64,000 nt of DNA from Micromonospora_G sp044901685 (GCF_044901685.1 NZ_JBJDPS010000001.1:558001-622000), one strand, 5' to 3'. Positions 43,751-52,938 are shown, counted from the first letter of the stretch. The notes: generated by a model from the letters alone, not told the origin. Program-made: numbers and translations.

Positions 43751-46591
43751 TCAGCCGGCGATGAGATCGAATCGTTCCCAGGAGCCGATGGCGGGGCGGT
43801 TGGCGATCAGTGGTTGGGCGCCGGCGCCTTCGGCGGCGACGTACTGGTTGTTGGCGACGGCGCGCAGGCTGACGCTGCCGTCACTGTTCTGGACCAGGGT
43901 GAAGGTCTCCCAGGTGCCGATGCTGGTCTTGTTGGCGATCAGGGGTGCGGTGCCGTTGGACGCGCTGACGATGAGGCCGTTGGCCTTGGCGCGCAGTGCG
44001 ATGTTGCCGTTGCCGGCGTCGAGGCGGTCGAACTGCTCCCACGGTCCGACGGTGGCCCGGTTGGCGATCAGCGGCGCGGCACCGGCGTTGTCGGCACTCA
44101 CGTACGAGCTGTTCACCCTCGCCCGCAGGCTGATCACCGCGGGTGTGGTGACCGTGCCGGTGGTGAACGTGAACGCGTCCACGTCGAACAGGTTGCCCTG
44201 CCCGGTCACGCCCTTGAACACCAGGTAGAGCGAGGTGCTGCCGGTCGGCGCGTTGGAGAGGTTGGCCGAGACCTCGGTGAACGTGTCCCAGCCGCCGGTC
44301 GGTGCCACCGCGACGCTGCCCAGCAGGGTGCCGGTCGCCGAGCCGGTCCGTACCTCGATGGTGCCGCCGACACCGCCGGAGGAGACCCGGGCGGTGAACC
44401 GGGTCGCGTTGCCCAGCAGGTACGGCTGGTACGAGATCCAGTCGCCGTTGTCGACGAAGCCGGCGGTCCGGCCCCCCTCGGCGGCGGCGTGGTCGGCGGT
44501 CTGGATGCCGGACTGGGCGGCGAAGTGCTCACCCTGCCGGTGCTTCGGTTGCAGCGTCTTGGTGCTGCGGGAGGTGAGGCCGCCGTTGTCGGTGTAGGAC
44601 GCGTCGAAGACACCGAAGATGTTCGCGGCGGTGTCGTGCTCCCCGTCCACCGGCACGGTGATGGTGCCGGAGCAGCCGGTCTTGGAGGTGATCTGGTGGG
44701 CGTGGCTGTCGTGCCCGAGGGAGTACGTCACCGTCACCCGGGCGCAGTTGATCGTGCCGTCCTCGGCGTCGCTGGCGCTGACCGTGAACGGGATGGTGTC
44801 ACCGAAGTTGAAGAGCTGGCCGTCGGCCGGCAGTTGCAGGTTCACCACCGGTGCGGTGTTGCCAACGGTGATCACCAGGCTGGCCGTGCCGGTCAGCCCG
44901 GTCGGGTCGGTGACCCGCAGGGTCGGGGAGTAGGTGCCGTTCGCCGTGTACGTCTTGGTCGGGTTGGCCGCCGTCGACGTGGTCCCGTCGCCGAACGTCC
45001 AGAGGTAGGAGAGCGCGCCGCCCTCCGGGTCGGAGCTGCCGGCCGACGAGAACCGGACGGTCAGCGGGTTCGCCCCGGACGTGGGGGTCGCCGAGGCGAC
45101 CGCGACCGGGCTGCGGTTGCCACCGCCGATGTACTCCACCCGGAACAGCGCCTGGTTGTTCGACCCGGTGCCGTAGTCGAGCACGTAGAGTGCCCCGTCC
45201 GGGCCGAAGGCCATGTCCATGACCTGGGTGCCGGTCCACGGGAACGCGGAGATCTCACCGGGGGTGCCGTTGGCGTTGACCGCGATCGCCTTGATCCAGC
45301 GGCGGCCGTACTCGCCGGCGAAGAACTGGCCGTCGAGCGACTGCGGGAACTTGACCGAGGAGTTCAGCGCCGCGTTGTACCGGTAGACCGGGCCACCCAT
45401 CGGCGACTCCGAGCCGCCACCGAACTCCGGCGGGGAGCCCGCGTCGCCGTACTTGATCCAGCTCGGCTTGGCCGGCGGCAGGGTGGTCTGGCCGGTGTTG
45501 CGGAACGAGTTGTTGGTCGGGCCGGCGGCGCAGTTGTACTTCGCCTGGGACGGGCCCGAGGGGAAGGTGTACTCGTTGTACGTCTCGGAGGTGGTGTTCG
45601 TGCCGGTGCAGTACGGCCAGCCGTAGTTGCCCGGCGCGGTGATCCGGTTGAACTCCACCTGCCCGCCCGGCCCCCGGTTGGCGTCACCGGTGCCGGCGTC
45701 CGGTCCGTAGTCGCCGAGGTAGACGATGCCGGTCGGCTTGTCGACGCTCATCCGGAACGGGTTGCGGAACCCCATGGCGTAGATCTCCGGCCGGGTGTTC
45801 GCCGTACCCGGCGCGAACAGGTTGCCGGCCGGGACGGTGTACGTGCCGTCCGGCTGCGGCTTGATCCGCAGCACCTTGCCACGCAGGTCGTTGGTGTTGC
45901 CCGAGGAACGCTGGGCGTCGAACTGCGGGTTGCGGTTGGTCCGCTCGTCGATCGGGGTGTACGAGTTCGACTCGAACGGGTTCGTGTCGTCGCCCGTGCT
46001 GAGGTAGAGGTTGCCGGCGGCGTCGAAGTCGATGTCGCCGCCCACGTGGCAGCACTGCCCCCGGTCGTTGTTGACCTGGAGCATGATCCGTTCGCTGCCC
46101 ATGTTGAGCGTGTCGTCGGCGTTCAGGGTGAACCGGGACAGCCGCAGGTGACCCTTCCACCGGTCGAAGTCGGCCGCCGTACCGGTGGTCGGGGCGTCAC
46201 CGGCCGGCGTGCTCAGGGTGGGGGAGTAGTACAGGTAGATGAAGCGGTTGCTGGCGAAGTTCGGGTCGGCCGCGACGCCCTGCAACCCCTCCTCGTCGTG
46301 CGTGTAGACCGGGATGGTGCCGGCGACCTTGGTGTTGCCGGCCGCGTCGGTGACCCGGACCGTGCCGTTGCGGGCGGTGTGCACCACCGTGCGGTTCGGC
46401 AGCACCGCCAGGGACATCGCCTCGCCGATCTCGGCGGAGCCGGTGGCCAGGGGGACCTGCTGGTAGTCGGCGGGTGGGATCACCGCGGCCTGGGCCGCGC
46501 TCGGCGCGGCGGCCACGGCGAGCGCGATGCTCGCGGCGGCGACCGTGGCCGCGACGAGCAGGCGCGACCAGCGGTGGAGGGTGGGGGTCAT
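43751..46591 (-). CDS. Secreted glucose/sorbosone dehydrogenase-type propeller with PKD, CBM6-like and fascin-like domains
   Basis: The 946-residue protein has a Sec signal ending near AAQAA. A six-bladed propeller of the glucose/sorbosone dehydrogenase family (about 40-480) contains HDEEGLQGVAADPNF, QCCHVGGDIDFDAAGNLY and GFRNPFRM. A PKD domain (NPLTVRFSSAGSSDPEGGALSYLWTFGDGT), an Ig-like part, a CBM6-like module (about 690-810, FVDNGDWISYQPYLLG) and a C-terminal fascin-like beta-trefoil follow. Relatives oxidise sugars with PQQ or calcium-dependent cofactor. Calling it an active dehydrogenase is inferred. GGAAAGGAAAC precedes the ATG. The trefoil is about 90 percent identical to that of the GH99 gene by eye. 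Confidence 0.83.
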   Translation of the reverse strand: MTPTLHRWSRLLVAATVAAASIALAVAAAPSAAQAAVIPPADYQQVPLATGSAEIGEAMSLAVLPNRTVVHTARNGTVRVTDAAGNTKVAGTIPVYTHDEEGLQGVAADPNFASNRFIYLYYSPTLSTPAGDAPTTGTAADFDRWKGHLRLSRFTLNADDTLNMGSERIMLQVNNDRGQCCHVGGDIDFDAAGNLYLSTGDDTNPFESNSYTPIDERTNRNPQFDAQRSSGNTNDLRGKVLRIKPQPDGTYTVPAGNLFAPGTANTRPEIYAMGFRNPFRMSVDKPTGIVYLGDYGPDAGTGDANRGPGGQVEFNRITAPGNYGWPYCTGTNTTSETYNEYTFPSGPSQAKYNCAAGPTNNSFRNTGQTTLPPAKPSWIKYGDAGSPPEFGGGSESPMGGPVYRYNAALNSSVKFPQSLDGQFFAGEYGRRWIKAIAVNANGTPGEISAFPWTGTQVMDMAFGPDGALYVLDYGTGSNNQALFRVEYIGGGNRSPVAVASATPTSGANPLTVRFSSAGSSDPEGGALSYLWTFGDGTTSTAANPTKTYTANGTYSPTLRVTDPTGLTGTASLVITVGNTAPVVNLQLPADGQLFNFGDTIPFTVSASDAEDGTINCARVTVTYSLGHDSHAHQITSKTGCSGTITVPVDGEHDTAANIFGVFDASYTDNGGLTSRSTKTLQPKHRQGEHFAAQSGIQTADHAAAEGGRTAGFVDNGDWISYQPYLLGNATRFTARVSSGGVGGTIEVRTGSATGTLLGSVAVAPTGGWDTFTEVSANLSNAPTGSTSLYLVFKGVTGQGNLFDVDAFTFTTGTVTTPAVISLRARVNSSYVSADNAGAAPLIANRATVGPWEQFDRLDAGNGNIALRAKANGLIVSASNGTAPLIANKTSIGTWETFTLVQNSDGSVSLRAVANNQYVAAEGAGAQPLIANRPAIGSWERFDLIAG

Positions 46592-46669
46592 CGGTTTCCT
46601 TTCCGGGGGTGGTGCCGGGGTGGGGAAGGAGCGGGGTCGGCCGCCCGTGGACCCGCCGACGCTGGCGGG

Positions 46670-48799
46670 TCAGGCGCCGTAGACCTCGAACTCCCACAGC
46701 GAGTAGCCGTAGGGGGCGAGGGCGCGCTGGGTGCCGTACATCCGGACGTAGCGGCCGGTGCCGGTGAGGGTGAGGTCGTCGATCCCGCCGTCGGAGGCGG
46801 TGGCGGTGTGCACGGTGGTCCAGGTGGTGTTGTCGGGCGAGGTCTGGATCTGGTACGCCCGGCCGTAGGCCGCCTCCCAGTTGAGCCGGACCCGGCTGAT
46901 CGAGCGACTGGCACCGAGGTCGACCGAGATCCACTGCGGGTCGGCGTACGCGCTGCCCCAGCGGGTGCCGGTGTTGCCGTCGACCGCGTTCGCGGCCACG
47001 TGCCCGCTGCCGGTCTCCACGCTGGAGGCCGCCGTGGGCCGTCCGGCCGAGAGCAGGGTCGGGGTGCCGGTGACCGGGGTCCCGTACACGTTCAGGTCCC
47101 AGAGCGAGTAACCCCAGGCGGTGGCGCGCTGGGTGCCGTACACCCGGAGGTAGCGGCCGGTGCCGGTGAGGGTGACGTCGTCGACCCCGCCGTCGGAGGT
47201 CGTGGTGGAGTGGACGGTGGTCCAGGTGCTGCCGTTCGGCGAGGTCTGGATCTGGTACGCCCGGCCGTACGCCGTCTCCCAGTTCAGCCGGACCCGGCTC
47301 AGGTTGTACGTCGCACCGAGGTCGACCGAGATCCACTGCGGGTCGGCGGAGAGGCTGCCCCAGCGGGTGGCGGAGTTGCCGTCGACCGCGTTCGCGGCCA
47401 CGTGCGGGCTGCCGGTCTCCACGCTGGAGGCGGTGACCGGCCTGCCCTGGGCCAGGTCGGTGGCGGGCTGTGGCGGGTTGCCGCCGTCGGCCTTGATCCG
47501 GATGTTGCGGTAGTTGATGTCCATCCCGGCGCCGTCGTTCTGTACGCCGATGTAGCCGTTGGCGATGTTCCGGGTGCTGGTGTAGTCGTTGATCTTCACT
47601 CCGTTGAGCCAGATCTCCACCCGCTGCCCGTGCACCCCGATCTCGTAGGTGTTCCACGAGCCGGGCGGGTTCAGCGCCGCAGCCCGCGCGGCGGTGTCCG
47701 GCGCCTTGAAGCTGTACACGCTGCCGGTGGTCCGGGACGGGTCGGCGTCGGTCGCGTCGATCTGGATCTCGTGACCGGCGTCGACCGGCTGCCACGGGTC
47801 GCCCTGCGGGTCGGGGAAGCCGATGAAGACACCGCCGTTGTCGTCGCCGGGCATCATCCAGTCGAGCTTCAGCGAGTAGTTGGCGAACGTACGGACCGGG
47901 TACCAGAGCAGGCCCATCCCGCCGACCGAGGTGAGCGTGCCGTCGGCCAGGGTGAAGCCACCCGGCCCCGCCTGGCGCCACTGGTTCAGGCTGGCCTGGG
48001 TGCCGTCGAACAGCGGGGTGTAGCCGACCTCGGGCCGGCAGTCGGCCGGCTTCGCCCCGGCGGCGATCTGGATGCCGCCGAGTAGCATCCGGGTGAAGTT
48101 CGCCTCGGTGTAGGTCTGCTCGGTGTGGCCGAGACCGGTGTACCAGGCCCGCCCGCCGCCGTAGTTCTGACACCAGGTGATCGGGTGGTCACCATTCATC
48201 GTGCCCCCGCTGTACGACGACTCGTCCAGGTTGGAGAGCACCTTGACGTTCGCCCGGGGGTTGGCGCGGTAGTTGTACCACTCGTCGGTGCGGGTCCAGT
48301 TCTGCGGCAGGTGCGCGGTGGAGACGTTCGACCGGTCCTCGGTGCGCACGGTCGCCTGCTGGGTCGCCGGGTGCGAGCTGAAGTAGCCGCCGACCAGGCC
48401 GCCGTACCAGGCCCAGTCGTACTCGGTGTCGGCCGCCGCGTGCACCCCGACGTAGCCGCCGCCGGCCGCGACGTACGACTGGAACGCGTTCTGCTGGGCG
48501 TTGTCGAGCACGTCGCCGGTGGTGGAGAGCCAGACCACGGCCTGGTACTGGGCGAGGTTGGCGGTGGTGAACTGGGCCGCGTCCTCGGTCGCGGTGACGG
48601 TGAAGCCGTTCGCCGCGCCGAGTTGGGTGATGGCGGAGATGCCGTTCGGGATGGAGGAGTGCCGGAAGCCGGCGGTCTTGGAGAAGACCAGCACCTTGGT
48701 CAGCGGTGCCGCCGACGCCGCCGGTGGGGTCACCCCGACCAGGGCGGCGGTCGCCACCAGGGCGAGGCTGAGGACCGTGGAGAGCGCACGGACGCGCAT
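46670..48799 (-). CDS. Secreted ThuA-domain plus DUF1080 protein with two discoidin modules
   Basis: The 709-residue protein has a Sec signal (LSTVLSLALVATAALVGVTPPAASA). A ThuA/glutamine-amidotransferase-like domain (about 33-255, LVFSKTAGFRHSSIPNGISAI and VGVHAAADTEYDW) leads to a DUF1080 (3-keto-disaccharide hydrolase) jelly-roll (about 260-440, with LFDGTQASLNQW, GGVFIGFPDPQGDPW and GHEIQID) and two F5/8 type C modules (about 450-575 and 585-709) that are about three quarters identical. ThuA and DUF1080 families act on 3-keto-glycosides. AAGGAG lies eight bases before the ATG. Its neighbours in the run are a sugar dehydrogenase and two glycosidases. Confidence 0.87.
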   Translation of the reverse strand: MRVRALSTVLSLALVATAALVGVTPPAASAAPLTKVLVFSKTAGFRHSSIPNGISAITQLGAANGFTVTATEDAAQFTTANLAQYQAVVWLSTTGDVLDNAQQNAFQSYVAAGGGYVGVHAAADTEYDWAWYGGLVGGYFSSHPATQQATVRTEDRSNVSTAHLPQNWTRTDEWYNYRANPRANVKVLSNLDESSYSGGTMNGDHPITWCQNYGGGRAWYTGLGHTEQTYTEANFTRMLLGGIQIAAGAKPADCRPEVGYTPLFDGTQASLNQWRQAGPGGFTLADGTLTSVGGMGLLWYPVRTFANYSLKLDWMMPGDDNGGVFIGFPDPQGDPWQPVDAGHEIQIDATDADPSRTTGSVYSFKAPDTAARAAALNPPGSWNTYEIGVHGQRVEIWLNGVKINDYTSTRNIANGYIGVQNDGAGMDINYRNIRIKADGGNPPQPATDLAQGRPVTASSVETGSPHVAANAVDGNSATRWGSLSADPQWISVDLGATYNLSRVRLNWETAYGRAYQIQTSPNGSTWTTVHSTTTSDGGVDDVTLTGTGRYLRVYGTQRATAWGYSLWDLNVYGTPVTGTPTLLSAGRPTAASSVETGSGHVAANAVDGNTGTRWGSAYADPQWISVDLGASRSISRVRLNWEAAYGRAYQIQTSPDNTTWTTVHTATASDGGIDDLTLTGTGRYVRMYGTQRALAPYGYSLWEFEVYGA

Positions 48800-48957
48800 G
48801 GCTGTGCTCCTTCGCGCGGATGTCGAGGGGCCGGGAGTCCGCCCGGGACGGGCGGAAAGGGTTCACGGCACCCCGGGCCGGAGCGGTCGGCCGCCATCCC
48901 CCCTGGTGGGCGGTGGTCGGGCCGGCTGCCCCGGACCCGGGTGCTGGCGTGGGCGCG

Positions 48958-51900
48958 CTAGCTGGTGACGAGGGTGAACTTCTCCCAGGGGCCGATCGTG
49001 GCGCGGTTGGCGATGAGCGCCCCCGCACCACCGTTCTCGGCCGACACGTAACTGTTGTTGACCGTGGCCCGGAAGCTCACCGTGCCGTCCGAGTTGTTCA
49101 CCTGGGTGAACGTCTCCCACGACCCGGCGGTCGGCCGGTTGGCGATCAACGCCGCCGCGCCCGCGTTCTCGGCACAGACGAACATCGAGTTCGCCCGTGC
49201 CTTGAGCGCCACGTTGCCGGAGCCGAGGCTGACCAGCTCGAACTGCTGGGCGGTGCCGACCGTGCCGGAGTTGGCGATCAGCGGGGCGGTGCCGGCGGTG
49301 ACGTACTGGTTGTTGGCCTGGGCCCGCAACGCGGTGCCACCGGTCGGCGGGGGTGTGCCGCCGGTGAGGATCCGCAGCGCGTCGATCATGCCGACCGAGG
49401 TGGTCTTGTTGACGATGCGGATGGTGTGCGAGCCGTTGCTCAGCCCGGTCCGGCTGAAGACCACCGCCTGGGCCTGCCGGGGGCCGCTGACGTAGAGGTT
49501 GACGTTGGCCTGGAGCACGTTGTCGATGTACACGTCGACGTTGCCCATGTCGCTGTTGCGTTCGGAGAGGTATTCCACCCCGGTGCCGGTGAAGGTGTAG
49601 GAGGCGGTCGCGCCGACCGTGGTGGAGTGGTGGGTGTCGTCGTTGAAGTCGCCGTAACCGCGCCCGGTGGTGAGGTGCCAGTTGCTGTCGTAGGTGAGCA
49701 GGGTGTTGTTCACCAGGCCGCCGCCACCGGTGCCGCCGCCGAGGCCGAGCGTCGAGGCGGTGTTCAGCAGGCTCTTGGCGCCCTGGTTGGCGGTGCCGGT
49801 GAGGGTGGTCGAGGTGTAGTTGGCCAGCGGCTTCGCGGTCCGCTCCAGCACGTACACCGCGTTCGCCGCCGTGGCGAAGGTGATCTCGCCGGCCGTGCTG
49901 GTCGTCAGAACGGCGTTGTCCGACGTACGCCGGACCCGGACCTCCTGGTTGCCCCAGGGGTTGACCACCCGGGCCTGCTTGCCGTACAGGCTCTTGATGC
50001 CGACGTACTTGGTCTCGTTGGCCTCGCGTTCGGAGCTGACCAGGAAGCCGTCCTTGGCCAGCAGGGTGAACTTGCCGACGAAGTTGGACGGGATCGCCGG
50101 GAAGACCCGGATCTTGTCGTTGTAGCTCTGCATCAGCGACTCGTTCATCGCCGCCAGGTGGATGCCGAGGTACTCGAACACCCCGTTGGTGTTGTTGGTC
50201 ATGCCGTTGGGGTAGTTCTGGTACTTCTGCAACATCGTCCGCATGCCCTGGAACGCCTGGTCGGCCAGGCCGAGCCGGGCCGCGTGCACGTGGTCGTTGG
50301 CCCAGACGTTGCCGTACGGGTGCGGCCGGACGTTGAACGTGTTGATCGCGGTCTGCTGGTCCGGGTAGCCGATGCCGGTCAGGTCGTACGGCCAGACCAG
50401 TTCCAGCGCGACGTTCTCACCGTTGCGGGTCGGTGAGGTGGGCGGGTCGTGCGGCAGGTAGGCGCCGTTGGAGATCTGGTACGGGACCAGGTTGTTCACG
50501 ATGTTCTGCCAGTTGGCCCGCAGCCCACTGTCCAGTCCGAGCTGGTTGCTGACCGCGATGGTGAGCGGGAAGAGCAGCCGTACGGCGGCCAGGTCGGTGA
50601 TCGCGTTCTTGACGTCCCAGTACGTCTCGTGCGCGTTGGAGCTGGCCATGTAGTAGCGCCCGTTGCCGTCCACCGAGAGCCGGTCCTCGTAGAACTTCAC
50701 CGCCTCCCGCATGTACGGGTACGCCGTGTTGCGCAGGTAGTTCTCGTCGTTGGTGTACCGGTACTGGAGGTACATGTTGTAGGCGGCCTCGGTGCCGGTC
50801 GAGTAGAGGTCGTTGACGTAGTCGCTGTTGATCGTGCCGCGCGCGTTGCCGTCCCAGCCCATCGTCTCCGGCACCCAGAGGCCGTCGCTGCCGTACCGGG
50901 TCGTGGTGTACGACTTCAGCGCGGCGTAGTTGCGGCTGTAGAGCCGGTTGAACCCGCTCATCAGGTCGACGTGGTTCGAGGCGTAGAACGAGTTGTAGAC
51001 GTCGCGTTGGTTCCAGTACCAGTAGCCGTTGCTCCACTTGCTCTGGTCCTGCGTCGCCCGGAACACACCGTTGATGAAGTGCACCGGGTAGTTCCCGAAG
51101 CCACCGGCGGCGATCATGTACGTCGCCAGGTAGTAGACGTTCTCCAGGTAGTCGGCGTCACCGGCCGAGTTGGAGTACTGGACGAACGACTTCTCCCAGA
51201 ACGCGTGCCACCAGTTGCGGTAGTTGTTCAGCGTGGTCGCGTACCCGGTGTTCTTGACCGAGGCGAGCTGGTTGCGCGCCTGGGTGACCGAGTTCAGTCC
51301 GGGCGAGTTGATCCGGCTGGCCGCGGTGAACCAGACCGTGTAGCTCGACGACGGGGTGATGTTGAGCCGGACCTGCCGGCCGTTCACCACCTGGGAGGTG
51401 TAGCTGGCGCCCTCGACCGTCGCGGCCAGGGTGTAGCCGAAGTTGTTCGGGTCGCTCTGGCCCCGGCTGATCCCGACGCCACTCGCGTCGGCGAAGGTGG
51501 AGTACGTCCGCCAGGTGTTCAGGTCCGGCACGTCGGCGATGTTCTGGACCGTGTTCGGGTCCCAGAGGCTCAGGTCCAGCCCGACGCTGGTGACCCCCGG
51601 CCGGCTGTCCTCGACGTGGATGCCCATCACCTCGGAGTTGGGCGAGCCCATCACGGTGACGGTGCGGTTGTTGTCGTACTTCGTGGTGAGCGTGCCGTCG
51701 TAGAGCGACAACCGTTGCTGGAACGTCGTGTAGCCGGTGTCCATCTGCGGGTTGCTGAACAGGTTCACCATCCCGGCCGCGTACGTCGACTGCTGCGCCA
51801 GGTCGACCCCGGAGACCTGCATGGTCAGGCCGTTCTGGTTCCAGGCCATCGCGCCGGTCCGCCCGTTGCCGACGGTCAGGCCGTGCAGCGGATTGGAGTT

Positions 51901-52086
51901 CGGGCGGTTGTAGACGATGTCGTGCTTGGACAGGTAACTGGCGTAGTTGACGTTGAGCGTCCCGGTGCCGGAGTTGAAGGCGGCGTCCGTGGGCGCCGCC
52001 ACGGCCGGACTGCTCGGACCGCTGACCGCCATGCCCACCAGCAACAGGGCGGCGGCGACGATACGGGTCGGCGTGGTTGTCTTCAT
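48958..52086 (-). CDS. Secreted GH95-like (alpha/alpha)6 glycoside hydrolase with fascin-like domain
   Basis: The 1042-residue secreted protein has a Sec signal (RIVAAALLLVGMAVSGPSSPAVA). A beta-sandwich (about 45-280) leads to a helical toroid (about 285-650) and a beta segment with DKIRVFPAIPSNFVGKFTLLAKDGFLVSS, as in GH95-type alpha-L-fucosidases and alpha-L-galactosidases. Candidate catalytic positions include the acidic residues in NAHETYWDVKNAITD (near 505-519). A CBM-like region (about 775-915) and a C-terminal fascin-like beta-trefoil (about 918-1042) follow. The exact substrate is uncertain. The ATG at 52086 lies about nine bases after AGAGGGGA; GTG at 52092 is closer to the site. 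It heads the minus-strand run. Confidence 0.78.
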   Translation of the reverse strand: MKTTTPTRIVAAALLLVGMAVSGPSSPAVAAPTDAAFNSGTGTLNVNYASYLSKHDIVYNRPNSNPLHGLTVGNGRTGAMAWNQNGLTMQVSGVDLAQQSTYAAGMVNLFSNPQMDTGYTTFQQRLSLYDGTLTTKYDNNRTVTVMGSPNSEVMGIHVEDSRPGVTSVGLDLSLWDPNTVQNIADVPDLNTWRTYSTFADASGVGISRGQSDPNNFGYTLAATVEGASYTSQVVNGRQVRLNITPSSSYTVWFTAASRINSPGLNSVTQARNQLASVKNTGYATTLNNYRNWWHAFWEKSFVQYSNSAGDADYLENVYYLATYMIAAGGFGNYPVHFINGVFRATQDQSKWSNGYWYWNQRDVYNSFYASNHVDLMSGFNRLYSRNYAALKSYTTTRYGSDGLWVPETMGWDGNARGTINSDYVNDLYSTGTEAAYNMYLQYRYTNDENYLRNTAYPYMREAVKFYEDRLSVDGNGRYYMASSNAHETYWDVKNAITDLAAVRLLFPLTIAVSNQLGLDSGLRANWQNIVNNLVPYQISNGAYLPHDPPTSPTRNGENVALELVWPYDLTGIGYPDQQTAINTFNVRPHPYGNVWANDHVHAARLGLADQAFQGMRTMLQKYQNYPNGMTNNTNGVFEYLGIHLAAMNESLMQSYNDKIRVFPAIPSNFVGKFTLLAKDGFLVSSEREANETKYVGIKSLYGKQARVVNPWGNQEVRVRRTSDNAVLTTSTAGEITFATAANAVYVLERTAKPLANYTSTTLTGTANQGAKSLLNTASTLGLGGGTGGGGLVNNTLLTYDSNWHLTTGRGYGDFNDDTHHSTTVGATASYTFTGTGVEYLSERNSDMGNVDVYIDNVLQANVNLYVSGPRQAQAVVFSRTGLSNGSHTIRIVNKTTSVGMIDALRILTGGTPPPTGGTALRAQANNQYVTAGTAPLIANSGTVGTAQQFELVSLGSGNVALKARANSMFVCAENAGAAALIANRPTAGSWETFTQVNNSDGTVSFRATVNNSYVSAENGGAGALIANRATIGPWEKFTLVTS

Positions 52087-52568
52087 CGACACGATCCCCT
52101 CTAGATCGCTCGTACCGATGTGGCTCGTGCCACGGGACGCGGGTGCGACCGTGCACTCCCCATCCGCCGAAGAGGGGAGCTACCACGAGCCTTTTTATGG
52201 GTGGGTCCGCCGGCACCGCGCGACATGAAGATCCGACCGAGATGTCCAACCGACCCACATCTGTCACATGCAGTTAACATCGGATGTCTTGGCGAGTCAA
52301 TCCTTGGCTGTCGATGTTTTGTCGGCCCAGCTCAGCCGTGGTGCCGTGACCGGGGCCGCGATGATCCTCGGTAGTGGAGCGGGTACCGCACGCCACCAGG
52401 GGCGGTACGGGAGGGCGCTGCGGCGGATCCGGGGCTCCTGCCCGCGGGCGCGAATACATCGGATGACGTGGACCTGCCGGCCGTACCCGCCAAGGCTTCC
52501 AGCGCACCCGGGGCGACCGCGTCGCGGACGGCTGACCGGGCTCACGCGGCCTGCCCCGGTCGGCTCCC
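52087..52568. promoter_or_regulatory. Upstream region of the secreted-enzyme run with ACATCGGATGT palindrome
   Basis: This 480-base gap between the GH95-like gene and the XRE gene should contain the promoter of the minus-strand secreted-enzyme run. A perfect palindrome ACATC-G-GATGT is at 52277-52287, with related half-sites (GACAT, GATGTC, ACATC) between 52221 and 52262 and ACATCGGATG again at about 52457. This suggests a bound regulator, perhaps one of the nearby XRE, DeoR or LacI types. No gene is seen. Confidence 0.5.
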
Positions 52569-52808
52569 TCAGGCAGTCTGTTCCGGTGACTCGTCGGTCG
52601 GGTACTGGAACACGTCGATCAGCGAGACCCCGAACACCGCCGCGATCTGGAACGCCATCTCCAACGACGGCGAGTAGCGCCCCTGCTCGATGGCGATCAC
52701 GGTCTGCCGGGTCACACCGACGCGGCGGGCCAGGTCGGCCTGCGTCATCTCGCCGTGGGTGAACCGCAGCGTACGGATCGAGTTGGTGATCCGGGTCGGT
52801 TTGACCAC
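52569..52808 (-). CDS. Small XRE-family DNA-binding regulator
   Basis: The 79-residue protein is a stand-alone Cro/CI-type helix-turn-helix (TQADLARRVGVTRQTVIAIEQGRYSPSLEMAFQIAAVFGVSLIDVFQY) with a short acidic tail. Such small proteins are often antitoxin-like or autoregulators. The GTG at 52808 has AGGAGG four bases upstream. A promoter with TTGACA and TACCTT lies just upstream, flanked by 18-base inverted arms that are likely its own operators. Confidence 0.85.
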   Translation of the reverse strand: MVKPTRITNSIRTLRFTHGEMTQADLARRVGVTRQTVIAIEQGRYSPSLEMAFQIAAVFGVSLIDVFQYPTDESPEQTA

Positions 52809-52820
52809 GACCCCTCCTGT

Positions 52821-52882
52821 GTAAAAGATCCTTGACATTGCCAAGGTAGGCTCGGTATCGCGCGATGTCAAGGATTCTTTAC
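52821..52882 (-). promoter_or_regulatory. Promoter and inverted operators of the XRE gene
   Basis: On the minus strand TTGACA (complement of 52867-52872) and TACCTT (complement of 52843-52848) are spaced by 17 bases, a good sigma-70-type promoter. Near-identical 18-base arms (52821-52838 and 52865-52882, 16 of 18 positions complementary, each containing TCCTTGACAT) flank it. One arm covers the -35 box and the other the transcribed leader, an arrangement suited to autorepression. Confidence 0.65.
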
Positions 52883-52938
52883 TTCGTGGCGACACAGACC
52901 GGTCCGGCCCCGACGGTCCGGGGTGGAAAGCCCCGCCG

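Noticed and set aside
43478..48085. 1535-residue open frame on the plus strand opposite the secreted-enzyme genes
   Set aside because: It is Arg/Gly/Val-rich without any domain and mirrors three well-supported minus-strand genes; long antisense frames are normal at this GC content.
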